Source: Streptomyces parvulus
Lineage (GTDB): Bacteria > Actinomycetota > Actinomycetes > Streptomycetales > Streptomycetaceae
Length of the DNA stretch: 64,000 nt
NCBI RefSeq assembly: GCF_014648855.1
Contig: NZ_BMRX01000004.1
Location: 62,001-126,000 of the forward strand
Direction: 5' to 3'
Shown here: one piece after another, positions 7,229 through 14,560 of the stretch
Position numbering within the stretch: position 1 is the first letter of the stretch
Layout of the letters: the number at the start of each line of letters is the position of its first letter
Made by a program: the position numbers and the translations under genes
The notes under the pieces: generated by a model
What the model saw: the letters and a program-made list of their open reading frames with translations, nothing else
Databases searched by the model: none
Told to the model about the DNA's origin: nothing

Positions 7229-8752
7229 TCAGATGTCGCGCCGCTCCAGCGGCTTGGTCGCCGGGCCCTCGATCACCTTGCCGTCGGTGTCGAAGCGGGA
7301 GCCGTGGCAGGGGCACTCCCAGGCGCGTTCGGCGGCGTTGAAGGCGACCAGGCAGCCGAGGTGGGTGCAGCGCGGGGAGAGGGCGTGGAGCGTGCCGGCC
7401 TCGTCGCGGTAGACCGCGAGGCGGTCGCCGCCGGCCCTGACCACCGCGCCCTCGCCGGGCGGCAGCGCGTCCACCGGGGGTGCGGGCCGCAGCCGGTCGC
7501 CGACGAAGTGGCCGGCGACCTCGGCCTGCGCCTTGAGCAGCGTGGGCGCCTCGCGCACCGCCGTGCGCAGTCGGCGGGGGTCGTACAGCCCGGCCCACGC
7601 GCACTCCTCACCGGTGATCCAGGCGGTGAGCAGCCGGCCCGCCATGATGCCGCCGCTCAGCCCCCAGCCGCCGAAGCCGGTGGCGACGTAGGTGTGCTGT
7701 GCGCCGGGATGCAGGGGGCCCACCATCGGCACGGTGTCGGAGGGGTCGATGTCCTGCGTGGCCCAGGCGTGGGTGAGGCCGGCGCCGGGAAAGTGCTCGC
7801 CGGCCCACGCGGACAGGCGCTCGAAGCGTTCCCGGGTGTCGCCCGTGCCGGGCGTGAAGTGCTCGCCGGTGACGATGAGCAGCCTGCGTCCCTCGTCGTC
7901 CAGCGGCGCGGTGCGGACCGAGCGGGTGTTCTCCTCCGGCGTGATGTACATGCCGTCGACGTCGCGGGCGGCCTCGATGCTCCCGGCGACGACCAGTTCG
8001 CGGCGCGGGGCGAGACGGGCGAAGAGCAGGGCCCGGTCGAACACCGGGTAGTGGGTGGCGACCACGACGTCCCGGGCGGTGACGGTCGCGCCCGCGCCGG
8101 TGGAGACGCGGCAGGGGGTGCCGCCGTCCAGCCCGTGCACGGGCGTGTTCTCGAAGATCCGCCCGCCCCGCGCCTCCAGGTCCTCGGCGAGGGCCAGCAG
8201 GTACTTGCGGGGGTGGAACTGCGCCTGGCCCCGCACGCGGACGGCGCCCGCGACGGGGAACGGCAGCCCCGTCTCCGTCACGAAGGACGCCGGCAGGCCC
8301 GCGTCCGCCGCGGCGGCCGCCTCGGCCCGCAGTTCGTCCGCGCGGCCCGGATCGCGGACGTACGTGTAGGCGTCGCGGGTCTCCCAGTCGCAGTCGACGC
8401 CTAGGTCGGTGACGATGCCGGCGGCGTGTTCGATGGCCTCGGACTGGGAGCGGGCGTACAGGCGGGCGCCCTCGGGGCCGCGGGTGCGGCGCAGCTTGTC
8501 GTAGACGAGGGTGTGCAGGGCGGTCAGCTTCGCGCTGGTGTGGCCGGTGACGCCGGCGGCGACGCGCCCGGCCTCCAGTACCGCGACTCGGCGGCCCGCC
8601 CGTGTCAGCTCCCAGGCCGCGCTGAGCCCGGCGATGCCGGCACCGATCACGACGACGTCGGTCTCCAGATCCCCGTCGAGGGCGGGACGCGGCGCACCAC
8701 CGGGGGCCGTCTGCAGCCAGTACGAGCCGTTGACCTGCGCGTTCTCCGTCAT
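7229..8752 (-). CDS. FAD-dependent oxidoreductase with C-terminal Rieske domain
   Basis: A 507-residue fusion. The N-terminal DAO-type flavoprotein domain shows the dinucleotide loop VVVIGAGIAGLSAA near residue 33, an EAGRVAAG segment, and the FAD-closing stretch TYVATGFGGWGLSGGIMAG. The last ~100 residues form a Rieske [2Fe-2S] domain with CTHLGC and CPCHGSRF supplying the two Cys and two His ligands. Such proteins are thought to be glycine-oxidase-like or amine oxidases with a built-in electron carrier, but no substrate is proven for this type. The ATG at 8752 begins MTENAQ; upstream open frame lacks similarity. No signal peptide is present. It is divergent from the phosphatase that follows. 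Confidence 0.88.
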   Translation of the reverse strand: MTENAQVNGSYWLQTAPGGAPRPALDGDLETDVVVIGAGIAGLSAAWELTRAGRRVAVLEAGRVAAGVTGHTSAKLTALHTLVYDKLRRTRGPEGARLYARSQSEAIEHAAGIVTDLGVDCDWETRDAYTYVRDPGRADELRAEAAAAADAGLPASFVTETGLPFPVAGAVRVRGQAQFHPRKYLLALAEDLEARGGRIFENTPVHGLDGGTPCRVSTGAGATVTARDVVVATHYPVFDRALLFARLAPRRELVVAGSIEAARDVDGMYITPEENTRSVRTAPLDDEGRRLLIVTGEHFTPGTGDTRERFERLSAWAGEHFPGAGLTHAWATQDIDPSDTVPMVGPLHPGAQHTYVATGFGGWGLSGGIMAGRLLTAWITGEECAWAGLYDPRRLRTAVREAPTLLKAQAEVAGHFVGDRLRPAPPVDALPPGEGAVVRAGGDRLAVYRDEAGTLHALSPRCTHLGCLVAFNAAERAWECPCHGSRFDTDGKVIEGPATKPLERRDI

Positions 8753-9071
8753 GCCGGCCGGGTACCCCGATGCGGCGGCTTCACTGACGGGCTTGCGGCG
8801 CCCCGGGCGCCGGCCGGGCGTCAGGGAGTGAGAGGCCGGCCCGGCGGCCATGCCGGTACTCGGGCCGGGTGTGCGGGTGTGAGGCATTTGAGCGGGGCTA
8901 CTCGCCCTCCAGGGGTTGAGCAGACAGCCCCGAGTTCCTCGGGGCCTTCGGGCCCCGGGGAACCCGAGACCGCTTCGCGTGCGCCCTCCGATGGTGCGCG
9001 CGGGCCTCCTGTGCTGCGATGGGCCCCAGTACGTGACGCGGGGGCGGCTGCCGAGCGGGAGGGAGCTGGCC
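8753..9071. other. Divergent intergenic region with a strong hairpin
   Basis: About 320 bases separate the minus-strand oxidoreductase start from the chosen plus-strand phosphatase start. The only clear structure is the 13-bp UUCG hairpin listed separately. I cannot assign promoters. If the phosphatase started at its first possible codon (TTG 8916) or at ATG 8991, the gap would be shorter. Confidence 0.5.
8934..8963. terminator. 13-bp hairpin with UUCG tetraloop
   Basis: Positions 8934-8946 pair with 8951-8963 around TTCG: 13 pairs including one T-G wobble. It is an intrinsic-terminator-grade hairpin, but it sits between divergent genes where no transcript should end. It could be a leader attenuator of the phosphatase gene or a relic of a lost gene. 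Confidence 0.5.
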
Positions 9072-10373
9072 GTGGACGTGGGCCGTGACGCCGGGGCCCG
9101 GGCGATGCTCGCCGGGCTGCTGGACGCGGGCCACCTCATGCCGGTCGACGCGCTGCCGGACACGGTGTGCACGCACGCGCGTGCCGCGGGCTTCACCGAC
9201 GTACTCGTCTACGTCTCGGACCTCGGGCACCAGAGCCTGCACCTGCTGACCGGGCCGGACGGGCCGCCGCGAGGAGCCGAGCGGGAGTTCCGCATCGAGG
9301 GCACCTCGCCCGGGCGGGCCTACCAGCGGGGGCGGCTCACCTCCGCCGCGCCTCAGGACGATCCCGGCACCGACTGGTGGGTGCCCCTGGTGGACGGCAC
9401 CGAGCGGCTCGGGCTGCTGCGCCTGCGTTCGGCGCACGACGACGCCCGCGCCCGCGAGGACGCGGACCGCCTCGCGGCGCTCGTGGCGCTGCTGATCACC
9501 ACCAAACGCACCTCCAGCGACACACTGGCCCGGCTGCTGCGGACCGAGCCCATGAACATCGCGGCGGAGATGGCGTGGAACCTGATGCCGCCGCGCACCT
9601 ACGCCGACGGGCGGGTCGTCATCTCCGCCGTGATGGAGCCGACTTACCAGATCAGCGGAGACGTCTACGAGTACGCCCTGGACGGGCCGCTGGTGCATCT
9701 GACGCTGTTCGACGCCATGGGCCACGACAACGCGGCCGGCCTGTGCGGAGCGCTGGCGCTGGGTGCCTGCCGCAACGCCCGCCGTCAGGGTGCCGGCCTG
9801 GCCGCCAAGGGCGCCGCGGTGGAGGCCGCCCTCGTCGAGCAGTACGGCCACCGCAGGTACGTCACCGGCATCCTCGCCACCCTCGACACCCGCACGGGGG
9901 AGCTGAGCTGGGTCAACCGCGGCCACCACCCGCCCATCGTCATCCGCGGCAACCGCTGGGTCAGTCACCTGCAGTGCCCGCCGGCCCACCCCATGGGCAC
10001 CGACCTGAACCTGGCCGACGCCGTCTGCCGGGAACAGCTCCAGCCGGGCGACCGCGTCGTCCTCTACACCGACGGCATCACCGACGCCCGGCGCCACGAC
10101 GACAGCGAGTTCGGCGTGGAGCGCTTCACCGACTTCCTCATCCGCCACCACGCCGACGGCCTGCCGGTCCCGGAGACGCTGCGCCGCCTGATGCAGGCCG
10201 TCCTCGACTACCACGACGGGCAACTCCAGGACGACGCCACGGTGTTGATGTGCGAGTGGCTCGGCGACACCGTGCGGGACACCGAGTCGGCGGCGGACCT
10301 GACGGGGCTGCCGCTCCACGGGTTCCCGTCCGCGCCGGACATCACCGTCGACTCCGGCACCGGGACGCCGTGA
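9072..10373 (+). CDS. SpoIIE-type PP2C serine/threonine phosphatase
   Basis: A 433-residue protein with an N-terminal GAF-like sensor region (residues ~1-150) and a C-terminal SpoIIE/RsbU phosphatase domain. Domain motifs are SGDVYEY, DAMGHDNAAG and DDATVLM, which hold the metal-binding aspartates. These enzymes dephosphorylate anti-anti-sigma factors in partner-switching cascades that control alternative sigma factors. GTG at 9072 has GGAGGGAG eight bases upstream and gives MDVGRDAGARAM. ATG 8991 and TTG 8916 are in frame but lack a site, and the latter would place the hairpin in the coding sequence. No kinase or antagonist gene is adjacent. Confidence 0.85.
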   Translation: MDVGRDAGARAMLAGLLDAGHLMPVDALPDTVCTHARAAGFTDVLVYVSDLGHQSLHLLTGPDGPPRGAEREFRIEGTSPGRAYQRGRLTSAAPQDDPGTDWWVPLVDGTERLGLLRLRSAHDDARAREDADRLAALVALLITTKRTSSDTLARLLRTEPMNIAAEMAWNLMPPRTYADGRVVISAVMEPTYQISGDVYEYALDGPLVHLTLFDAMGHDNAAGLCGALALGACRNARRQGAGLAAKGAAVEAALVEQYGHRRYVTGILATLDTRTGELSWVNRGHHPPIVIRGNRWVSHLQCPPAHPMGTDLNLADAVCREQLQPGDRVVLYTDGITDARRHDDSEFGVERFTDFLIRHHADGLPVPETLRRLMQAVLDYHDGQLQDDATVLMCEWLGDTVRDTESAADLTGLPLHGFPSAPDITVDSGTGTP

Positions 10374-10444
10374 CGGGCCCACTGCGCTCCGACGTGCGGA
10401 TGATGCAGTATGAAAAGAGACGAATATGCGATTTGAGGGGTCTT

Positions 10445-11161
10445 ATGCCAGACCGCGACGACGCCGAGACCGAGACGTTCGAGCAGGAGTGGGACGACGA
10501 GGAGGAGGCGGAGACCGGTGCCGGGCACGACGGTGACCCGGACGTGCTCCTCGACGTGCCGGAGCTGCACGTCGAGGAGATCAGCCTGCACGTGGAGGAC
10601 CTGCAGGCCAGGGTGTCCCTGCGGGCGGAGGTGCTCGACCTCCTCAAGCTGAACGTCGGGGCCGACGTGTCGCTCGGCCGGGTGGAACTCGACATCAAGG
10701 GCGTTCAGGCACAGGCCCTGCTCAAGGTCCGGCTGGACAACGTCGCCGAGATGGTCGGCAGGGTCCTGTCCACGGTCGACGCCAATCCGCAGATCCTCGA
10801 ACAGCTGACGTCGGGCCTCGATGCCGCGGCCGAGAGCCTGGGCAGCGGCGCGGGCCGGGTCGCGGGCGAGCTGGCGGAAGGTGCCGGGGACGCGGTCCGG
10901 GACGTCGGCGAGAGCACCGGGAAGACGGTCCGGGACCTCGGCGAGAGCACCGGGAAGACGGTCCGGGACGTCGGCGAGAGCACCGGGAAGACGGTCCGGG
11001 ACGTCGGCGACGACGCCGGTGAGGCCGGCGGGAAGGCGTCGCGGCGCACTGCCGAGGGGGCCTCGCCGGAGTCCGGGCGCGGGAGCGGCAGGGCCGGGCG
11101 GACGGTGCAGCGGGGCAGAACCGCGCGCGGCCGGGAACGGCAGCACGGCAAGCCGCCGTGA
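10445..11161 (+). CDS. Hypothetical protein with 11-residue C-terminal repeats
   Basis: A 238-residue protein I cannot name beyond being an actinobacterial hypothetical. Residues ~1-35 are very acidic. The next ~80 residues alternate beta-like and helical stretches (DVPELHVEEISLHVEDLQARV and on). From about residue 151 there are 3.6 copies of an 11-residue unit, V-R-D-V/L-G-E-S-T-G-K-T, followed by a basic Arg/Gly/Ser tail. Such 11-mers form amphipathic helices like those in LEA-type desiccation proteins or apolipoproteins. The overall charge runs from acidic to basic. There is no signal peptide. ATG 10445 has GAGGGG five bases upstream. The region just upstream (10400-10440) is unusually AT-rich and probably holds the promoter. 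Confidence 0.75.
   Translation: MPDRDDAETETFEQEWDDEEEAETGAGHDGDPDVLLDVPELHVEEISLHVEDLQARVSLRAEVLDLLKLNVGADVSLGRVELDIKGVQAQALLKVRLDNVAEMVGRVLSTVDANPQILEQLTSGLDAAAESLGSGAGRVAGELAEGAGDAVRDVGESTGKTVRDLGESTGKTVRDVGESTGKTVRDVGDDAGEAGGKASRRTAEGASPESGRGSGRAGRTVQRGRTARGRERQHGKPP
10895..11017 (+). repeat. 33-nt tandem repeat inside a coding sequence
   Basis: Three full and one partial copy of a 33-nt unit start at 10895, 10928, 10961 and 10994, almost identical at base level. They encode the 11-residue repeats of the hypothetical protein. Near-identity suggests recent duplication by slippage. Confidence 0.9.
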
Positions 11162-11302
11162 AGGGCTCCCGACGTCGAGGCGCGTTCCGTCGTGGAGGCC
11201 GACCGGCCGGACCGCCCCGGACCCGGTGACGGGACTGGTGACGGGATCTCGGCCCGCGGTCCCGCCGGGCACCGCCGGAAGGTCTCCCGCGCCGTGCGCC
11301 GC

Positions 11303-13144
11303 TCACTCCTTGACGCGGACGGCCAGGAGGGCGATGTCGTCGGGCGCGGTCGGCCCCGCGACGGTGTCGACCAGGTGTGACAGGAGCGCCGGGAGATCGT
11401 CGCGGCGGTGGGTGTTCAGGACCCTGGCGGCGCGGTCGGTGAGCGCGTCGAGGTCGGCGCCCCTGCGCTCGACGAGGCCGTCGGTGTAGAGCAGCAGCAG
11501 CGTGCCGGGGGCGAGGACCCGCCGGTGGGACGTGCGCGGGGACGGGTCGAGGCCGGGGTGGATGAGGGTGCCGTGGTCGTGGAGGAGTTCGGTGGTGCCG
11601 TCGGGGAGGGCCAGCAGCGGCGGGGGGTGACCGGCGTTGGTCCAGGTCAGTTCCCAGGTCTCGGCGTCGGGCGGCGGGCACGGGCGCAGGTGCGTGTGGA
11701 CGAGGGTGCCGCTGGAGCCGATGAGCAGTTCGCGGTTGGCGTGCTCCAGGGCCCGCACGATGTGGGCGGGGTCCTTTCCCGGGTGGTCGAGGTCGGCCTG
11801 GCGGAGCATGCTGCGGGTCTGGCCCATGAGGGTGGCGGCGTGCATGTCGTGGCCGGTGATGTCGCCGATGGTGAGCGCGACCGTGGCGGAGTCCTCCCCG
11901 CGGTCCGGTACCGGGGGCAGGATGTACAGGTCGTACCAGTCGCCGCCGACCATGTCGGCCTGGGCGGCGGGTCGGTAGAGGGCGGCGCTGTCCAGGCCGT
12001 CGACGGTGGGAAGGTCGGTGAGCATGGCCTCCTGGAGCTGGTGGGCCACGTGGACGCGGTCGTCGACGAAGAGGGCGCGTTCGACGGCGCGGGCGGTGTA
12101 TCCGGCCAGCGAGGCGAGCACGGCCTGCTCCAGCACGTCGATCTCGTAGGGGTGGGCCCAGCCGAGGACGAGGGTGCCGAGCGAGCTGACGGTGCCGGGC
12201 AGCGGAACGCACACCGCCGTGTGCAGGCCGAGCTGCCCGAAGGCGGCGACCGCGTCCGGCCCGTACTGCTCGGCCAGTTCCTCCGGGCTGTGCACGATGA
12301 CGGTGCGCTTCTCGCGTGCCGCCCGGGCGGTGGGCCAGGCCGAGTCGATCGAGTAGGTCTCGTAGGAGTACTCCACGGGAGCGACGCCGGTCCGGTCGAT
12401 CAGCCGGCGCATGCGCCGCCGCTCGGCGAGGACCAGACCGACGTAGTGCGGCTTGAGGTCGCCGCTGACCAGTTCCCGCACGCGTTGGCGGACCTCGCTG
12501 AGACCGGTGGTGTCCGCCAGCGCGTCCGCGGCGCGCAACAGCAGCTGCGAGCGTTTGAGTGCCGTCCGGGTCCGCTGCTGCATCACGTCGGCCCGCTCAC
12601 GGGCCCGGGCCTCCCCCCGGCGCGCGAGCTCGCGCTGGCTGGAGGCGATGCGCAGGCGCAGCTCGGCGCTGCACGCGGCCGCGAGGTCGCGCAGCGCCGC
12701 CAGGTCCTCGTCGCTCCAGCGCCGGGGCCGGGTGTCGATGGCGCACAGCGAGCCCAGTACCCGCCCGGCGTCATCCGTGAGCGGCATGCCCGCGTAGCCG
12801 AGCACTCCGAGGTCGCCGATGGCCGGGCTCGCCGCCGTCCGCTCGTCCGCGCGGGTGTCCCCCACGGTGAAGGGCTCGCCGCTCGCGACGACGTGGTGGC
12901 ACAACGAGTGGGACAGGGGGGTCTGCCGTGTCCGCGCCCACGGTTCGCTCAGCCCGACCATGCCGGGAAAGACCTGGCGGGCGTCCTCCAGCATGGACAC
13001 CAGCGCCACCGGTACGCCGAGCATGCGGGAGACGAGGCGGGCGAAGCGGTCCATGTCGGCGTCCGCGACGGCGGTCAGGCCGGTGTCGCGTACCGCCTGG
13101 AGCCGGTCGGCGTCGCCGACCACCTCGTCCTCCGGGCTCGCCAC
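11303..13144 (-). CDS. GAF-SpoIIE PP2C phosphatase
   Basis: A 613-residue multi-domain phosphatase. Residues ~10-170 form a GAF domain (LGVPVALVSMLEDARQVF, then LGSLCAID), a helical linker follows, a second GAF-like region spans ~220-370, and the SpoIIE/PP2C domain is at ~390-610 with GGDWYDLY, GDITGHDMHAA, NAGHPPPLL and DDIALLAV. It is expected to dephosphorylate an anti-anti-sigma factor in response to a ligand or redox signal. GTG 13144 has GGGGAGG five bases upstream. An upstream in-frame GTG at 13210 has no site. It lies downstream of DUF3072 but behind a terminator-like hairpin, so it is probably transcribed separately. Confidence 0.88.
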   Translation of the reverse strand: MASPEDEVVGDADRLQAVRDTGLTAVADADMDRFARLVSRMLGVPVALVSMLEDARQVFPGMVGLSEPWARTRQTPLSHSLCHHVVASGEPFTVGDTRADERTAASPAIGDLGVLGYAGMPLTDDAGRVLGSLCAIDTRPRRWSDEDLAALRDLAAACSAELRLRIASSQRELARRGEARARERADVMQQRTRTALKRSQLLLRAADALADTTGLSEVRQRVRELVSGDLKPHYVGLVLAERRRMRRLIDRTGVAPVEYSYETYSIDSAWPTARAAREKRTVIVHSPEELAEQYGPDAVAAFGQLGLHTAVCVPLPGTVSSLGTLVLGWAHPYEIDVLEQAVLASLAGYTARAVERALFVDDRVHVAHQLQEAMLTDLPTVDGLDSAALYRPAAQADMVGGDWYDLYILPPVPDRGEDSATVALTIGDITGHDMHAATLMGQTRSMLRQADLDHPGKDPAHIVRALEHANRELLIGSSGTLVHTHLRPCPPPDAETWELTWTNAGHPPPLLALPDGTTELLHDHGTLIHPGLDPSPRTSHRRVLAPGTLLLLYTDGLVERRGADLDALTDRAARVLNTHRRDDLPALLSHLVDTVAGPTAPDDIALLAVRVKE

Positions 13145-13216
13145 CGGCGCCTCCCCGACTCGTCCGGGCCCACCGGCCGCTGGGTCCGGCTCACGCCAAC
13201 GGTAGTCCACACGTGC

Positions 13217-13245
13217 CCGGCCCGGCTTGCCGTCGGCCGGGCCGG
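13217..13245 (-). terminator. Terminator of the DUF3072 gene
   Basis: A 10-bp perfect stem (13217-13226 with 13236-13245) with a 9-nt loop begins nine bases after the DUF3072 stop codon. Confidence 0.6.
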
Positions 13246-13253
13246 GGTGCCGG

Positions 13254-13475
13254 TCAGGTGGCCTCTCCGCCGCCCGGACCCGTCTCCTTCGTCCGCGGCG
13301 AGGCCTGCTGCAGGCGGTCGATCATCCGCGACGCGTCCGCCTTCGTCAGGTTCTCGGGGACCTCTTCGCCCGCCTCCCGGGCCAGCGTCCGGAGATAGCT
13401 GAGCTGCGGGCCGGTCGCGGGTTCCTCACCGGTGGCCCAGTCCTGCACGTTCTTCCTCGGATCCGTTTCGCTCAT
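13254..13475 (-). CDS. DUF3072 domain-containing small protein
   Basis: A 73-residue protein. The central DWATGEEPATGPQLSYLRTLAREAGEE segment, read as shorter blocks WATGEEPATGPQ and SYLRTLAREAGE, is the DUF3072 signature, followed by a helix and a Lys/Glu-rich tail. Function is unknown; family members are abundant in Streptomyces and resemble a small helical DNA- or protein-binding module. It is much shorter than the longest open frame covering it. ATG 13475 has GGGGTGG upstream. It is divergent from the SDR gene. Confidence 0.82.
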   Translation of the reverse strand: MSETDPRKNVQDWATGEEPATGPQLSYLRTLAREAGEEVPENLTKADASRMIDRLQQASPRTKETGPGGGEAT

Positions 13476-13659
13476 GCCACCCCGACTACCCGCGCGCTCC
13501 GGGTCGACGCCGGGTGACGCCGACCCGGCGCCGGTGCCCCCGTTCCGGGGCCGCGATGCGGGGAACCCGGCTGTCGGCCCGGTCCACGCGGCCGGGCCCG
13601 GGCGCCGGACCCCGCCCGGTCCGCCGTCCTGCCGAACCTCGCATCCCTGGGAAGCGGCC

Positions 13660-14460
13660 ATGAACGACGTCAAGCCTTTCGCCCTGGTCACGGGCGCCTC
13701 CAGCGGTATCGGCCTGGAACTGGCGAGGCAGCTCGCCGAGCGGGGATACGACCTGATCGTCAACGCCGAGGACGAGGCCGGACTCGAGCGGGCGGCGCGG
13801 AGCATCCGGGAGGCGGGGACGCTCGTCCACACCGTCCCCGCCGACCTGCGGTTCCCCGAGCACACCGAGGCTCTCTACGCCGCGGTCGGCGCCACCGGCC
13901 GTCCGCTCGACGTCGCCGTCCTCAACGCCGGTGTGGGACGGGGCGGCGCCTTCGTCGACACCGACCTCGCGGACGAGCTGGAGATCGTGGACCTCAACGT
14001 CCGGTCCACCGTCCACCTGGCGAAACTCGTCCTGCGCGACATGGCGGCCCGCGACGCCGGGCGGGTCCTCGTCACGTCCTCGATCGCGTCGACGATGCCG
14101 GGCTCCTTCCAGGCGGTCTACAACGCGTCGAAGTCGTTCCTCCAGTCCTTCACCCAGGCACTGGGCAACGAGTTCGAGGGCACCGGCGTCACCCTGACGT
14201 CGCTGATGCCCGGCCCCACCGAGACCGACTTCTTCCACCGCGCCGGCATGGACGACACGCCGGTCGGCCGGCAGGACAAGGACGACCCGGCGCAGGTGGC
14301 GCGGCAGGGACTGGACGCGCTCTTCGCCGGCAGGGACAAGGTCACCGCGGGATCCGCCAAAACCAAGGCGCAGGGTCTGGCGAACAAGGTGCTGCCCGAC
14401 AGGCTCAAGGCCGAGGCCCACCGCAGGATGGCCGAGCCCGACTCGGGCGAAGGGGCCTGA
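13660..14460 (+). CDS. Short-chain dehydrogenase/reductase
   Basis: A 266-residue classical SDR. The cofactor motif TGASSGIG lies at residues ~10-17, NAG is in the NAGVG segment, and the catalytic YxxxK is Y154-K158 (YNASK), with SS preceding it. It catalyses NAD(P)-dependent carbonyl/alcohol interconversion; the acidic or basic residue that would fix cofactor choice is not clear. The C-terminal AGSAKTKAQGLANKVLPDR is a helical extension seen in DltE-like members. ATG 13660 is preceded by GGGAAG. It reads in the same direction as the ThDP enzyme, 100 nt upstream, but that gene has its own promoter candidate. Confidence 0.9.
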   Translation: MNDVKPFALVTGASSGIGLELARQLAERGYDLIVNAEDEAGLERAARSIREAGTLVHTVPADLRFPEHTEALYAAVGATGRPLDVAVLNAGVGRGGAFVDTDLADELEIVDLNVRSTVHLAKLVLRDMAARDAGRVLVTSSIASTMPGSFQAVYNASKSFLQSFTQALGNEFEGTGVTLTSLMPGPTETDFFHRAGMDDTPVGRQDKDDPAQVARQGLDALFAGRDKVTAGSAKTKAQGLANKVLPDRLKAEAHRRMAEPDSGEGA

Positions 14461-14494
14461 GGCACGGCCCGGACGGGGCTGGCGGGCGGCGCAC

Positions 14495-14522
14495 CACGTT
14501 TTCCGCTCACCGGCCCGGATAC
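14495..14522 (+). promoter_or_regulatory. Promoter candidate of the ThDP enzyme gene
   Basis: CACGTTTTC (14495-14503) contains GTTT, followed after 15 nt by GGATAC (14517-14522), 38 nt before the ATG. This resembles stress sigma-factor (SigB/SigH-type) promoters of Streptomyces (GNNT, 14-16 nt, GGGTAC/T), with one -10 deviation. The same CACGTTTTC block occurs upstream of pntA. Confidence 0.4.
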
Positions 14523-14560
14523 CCAGCCGGTCTCCGGGATCAGTGAGGGAGCGAACTCGC

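Noticed and set aside
10895..11017. Regular 33-nt repeats that might suggest a CRISPR array
   Set aside because: The units are contiguous without spacers and in frame with a coding sequence, so they are a protein repeat.
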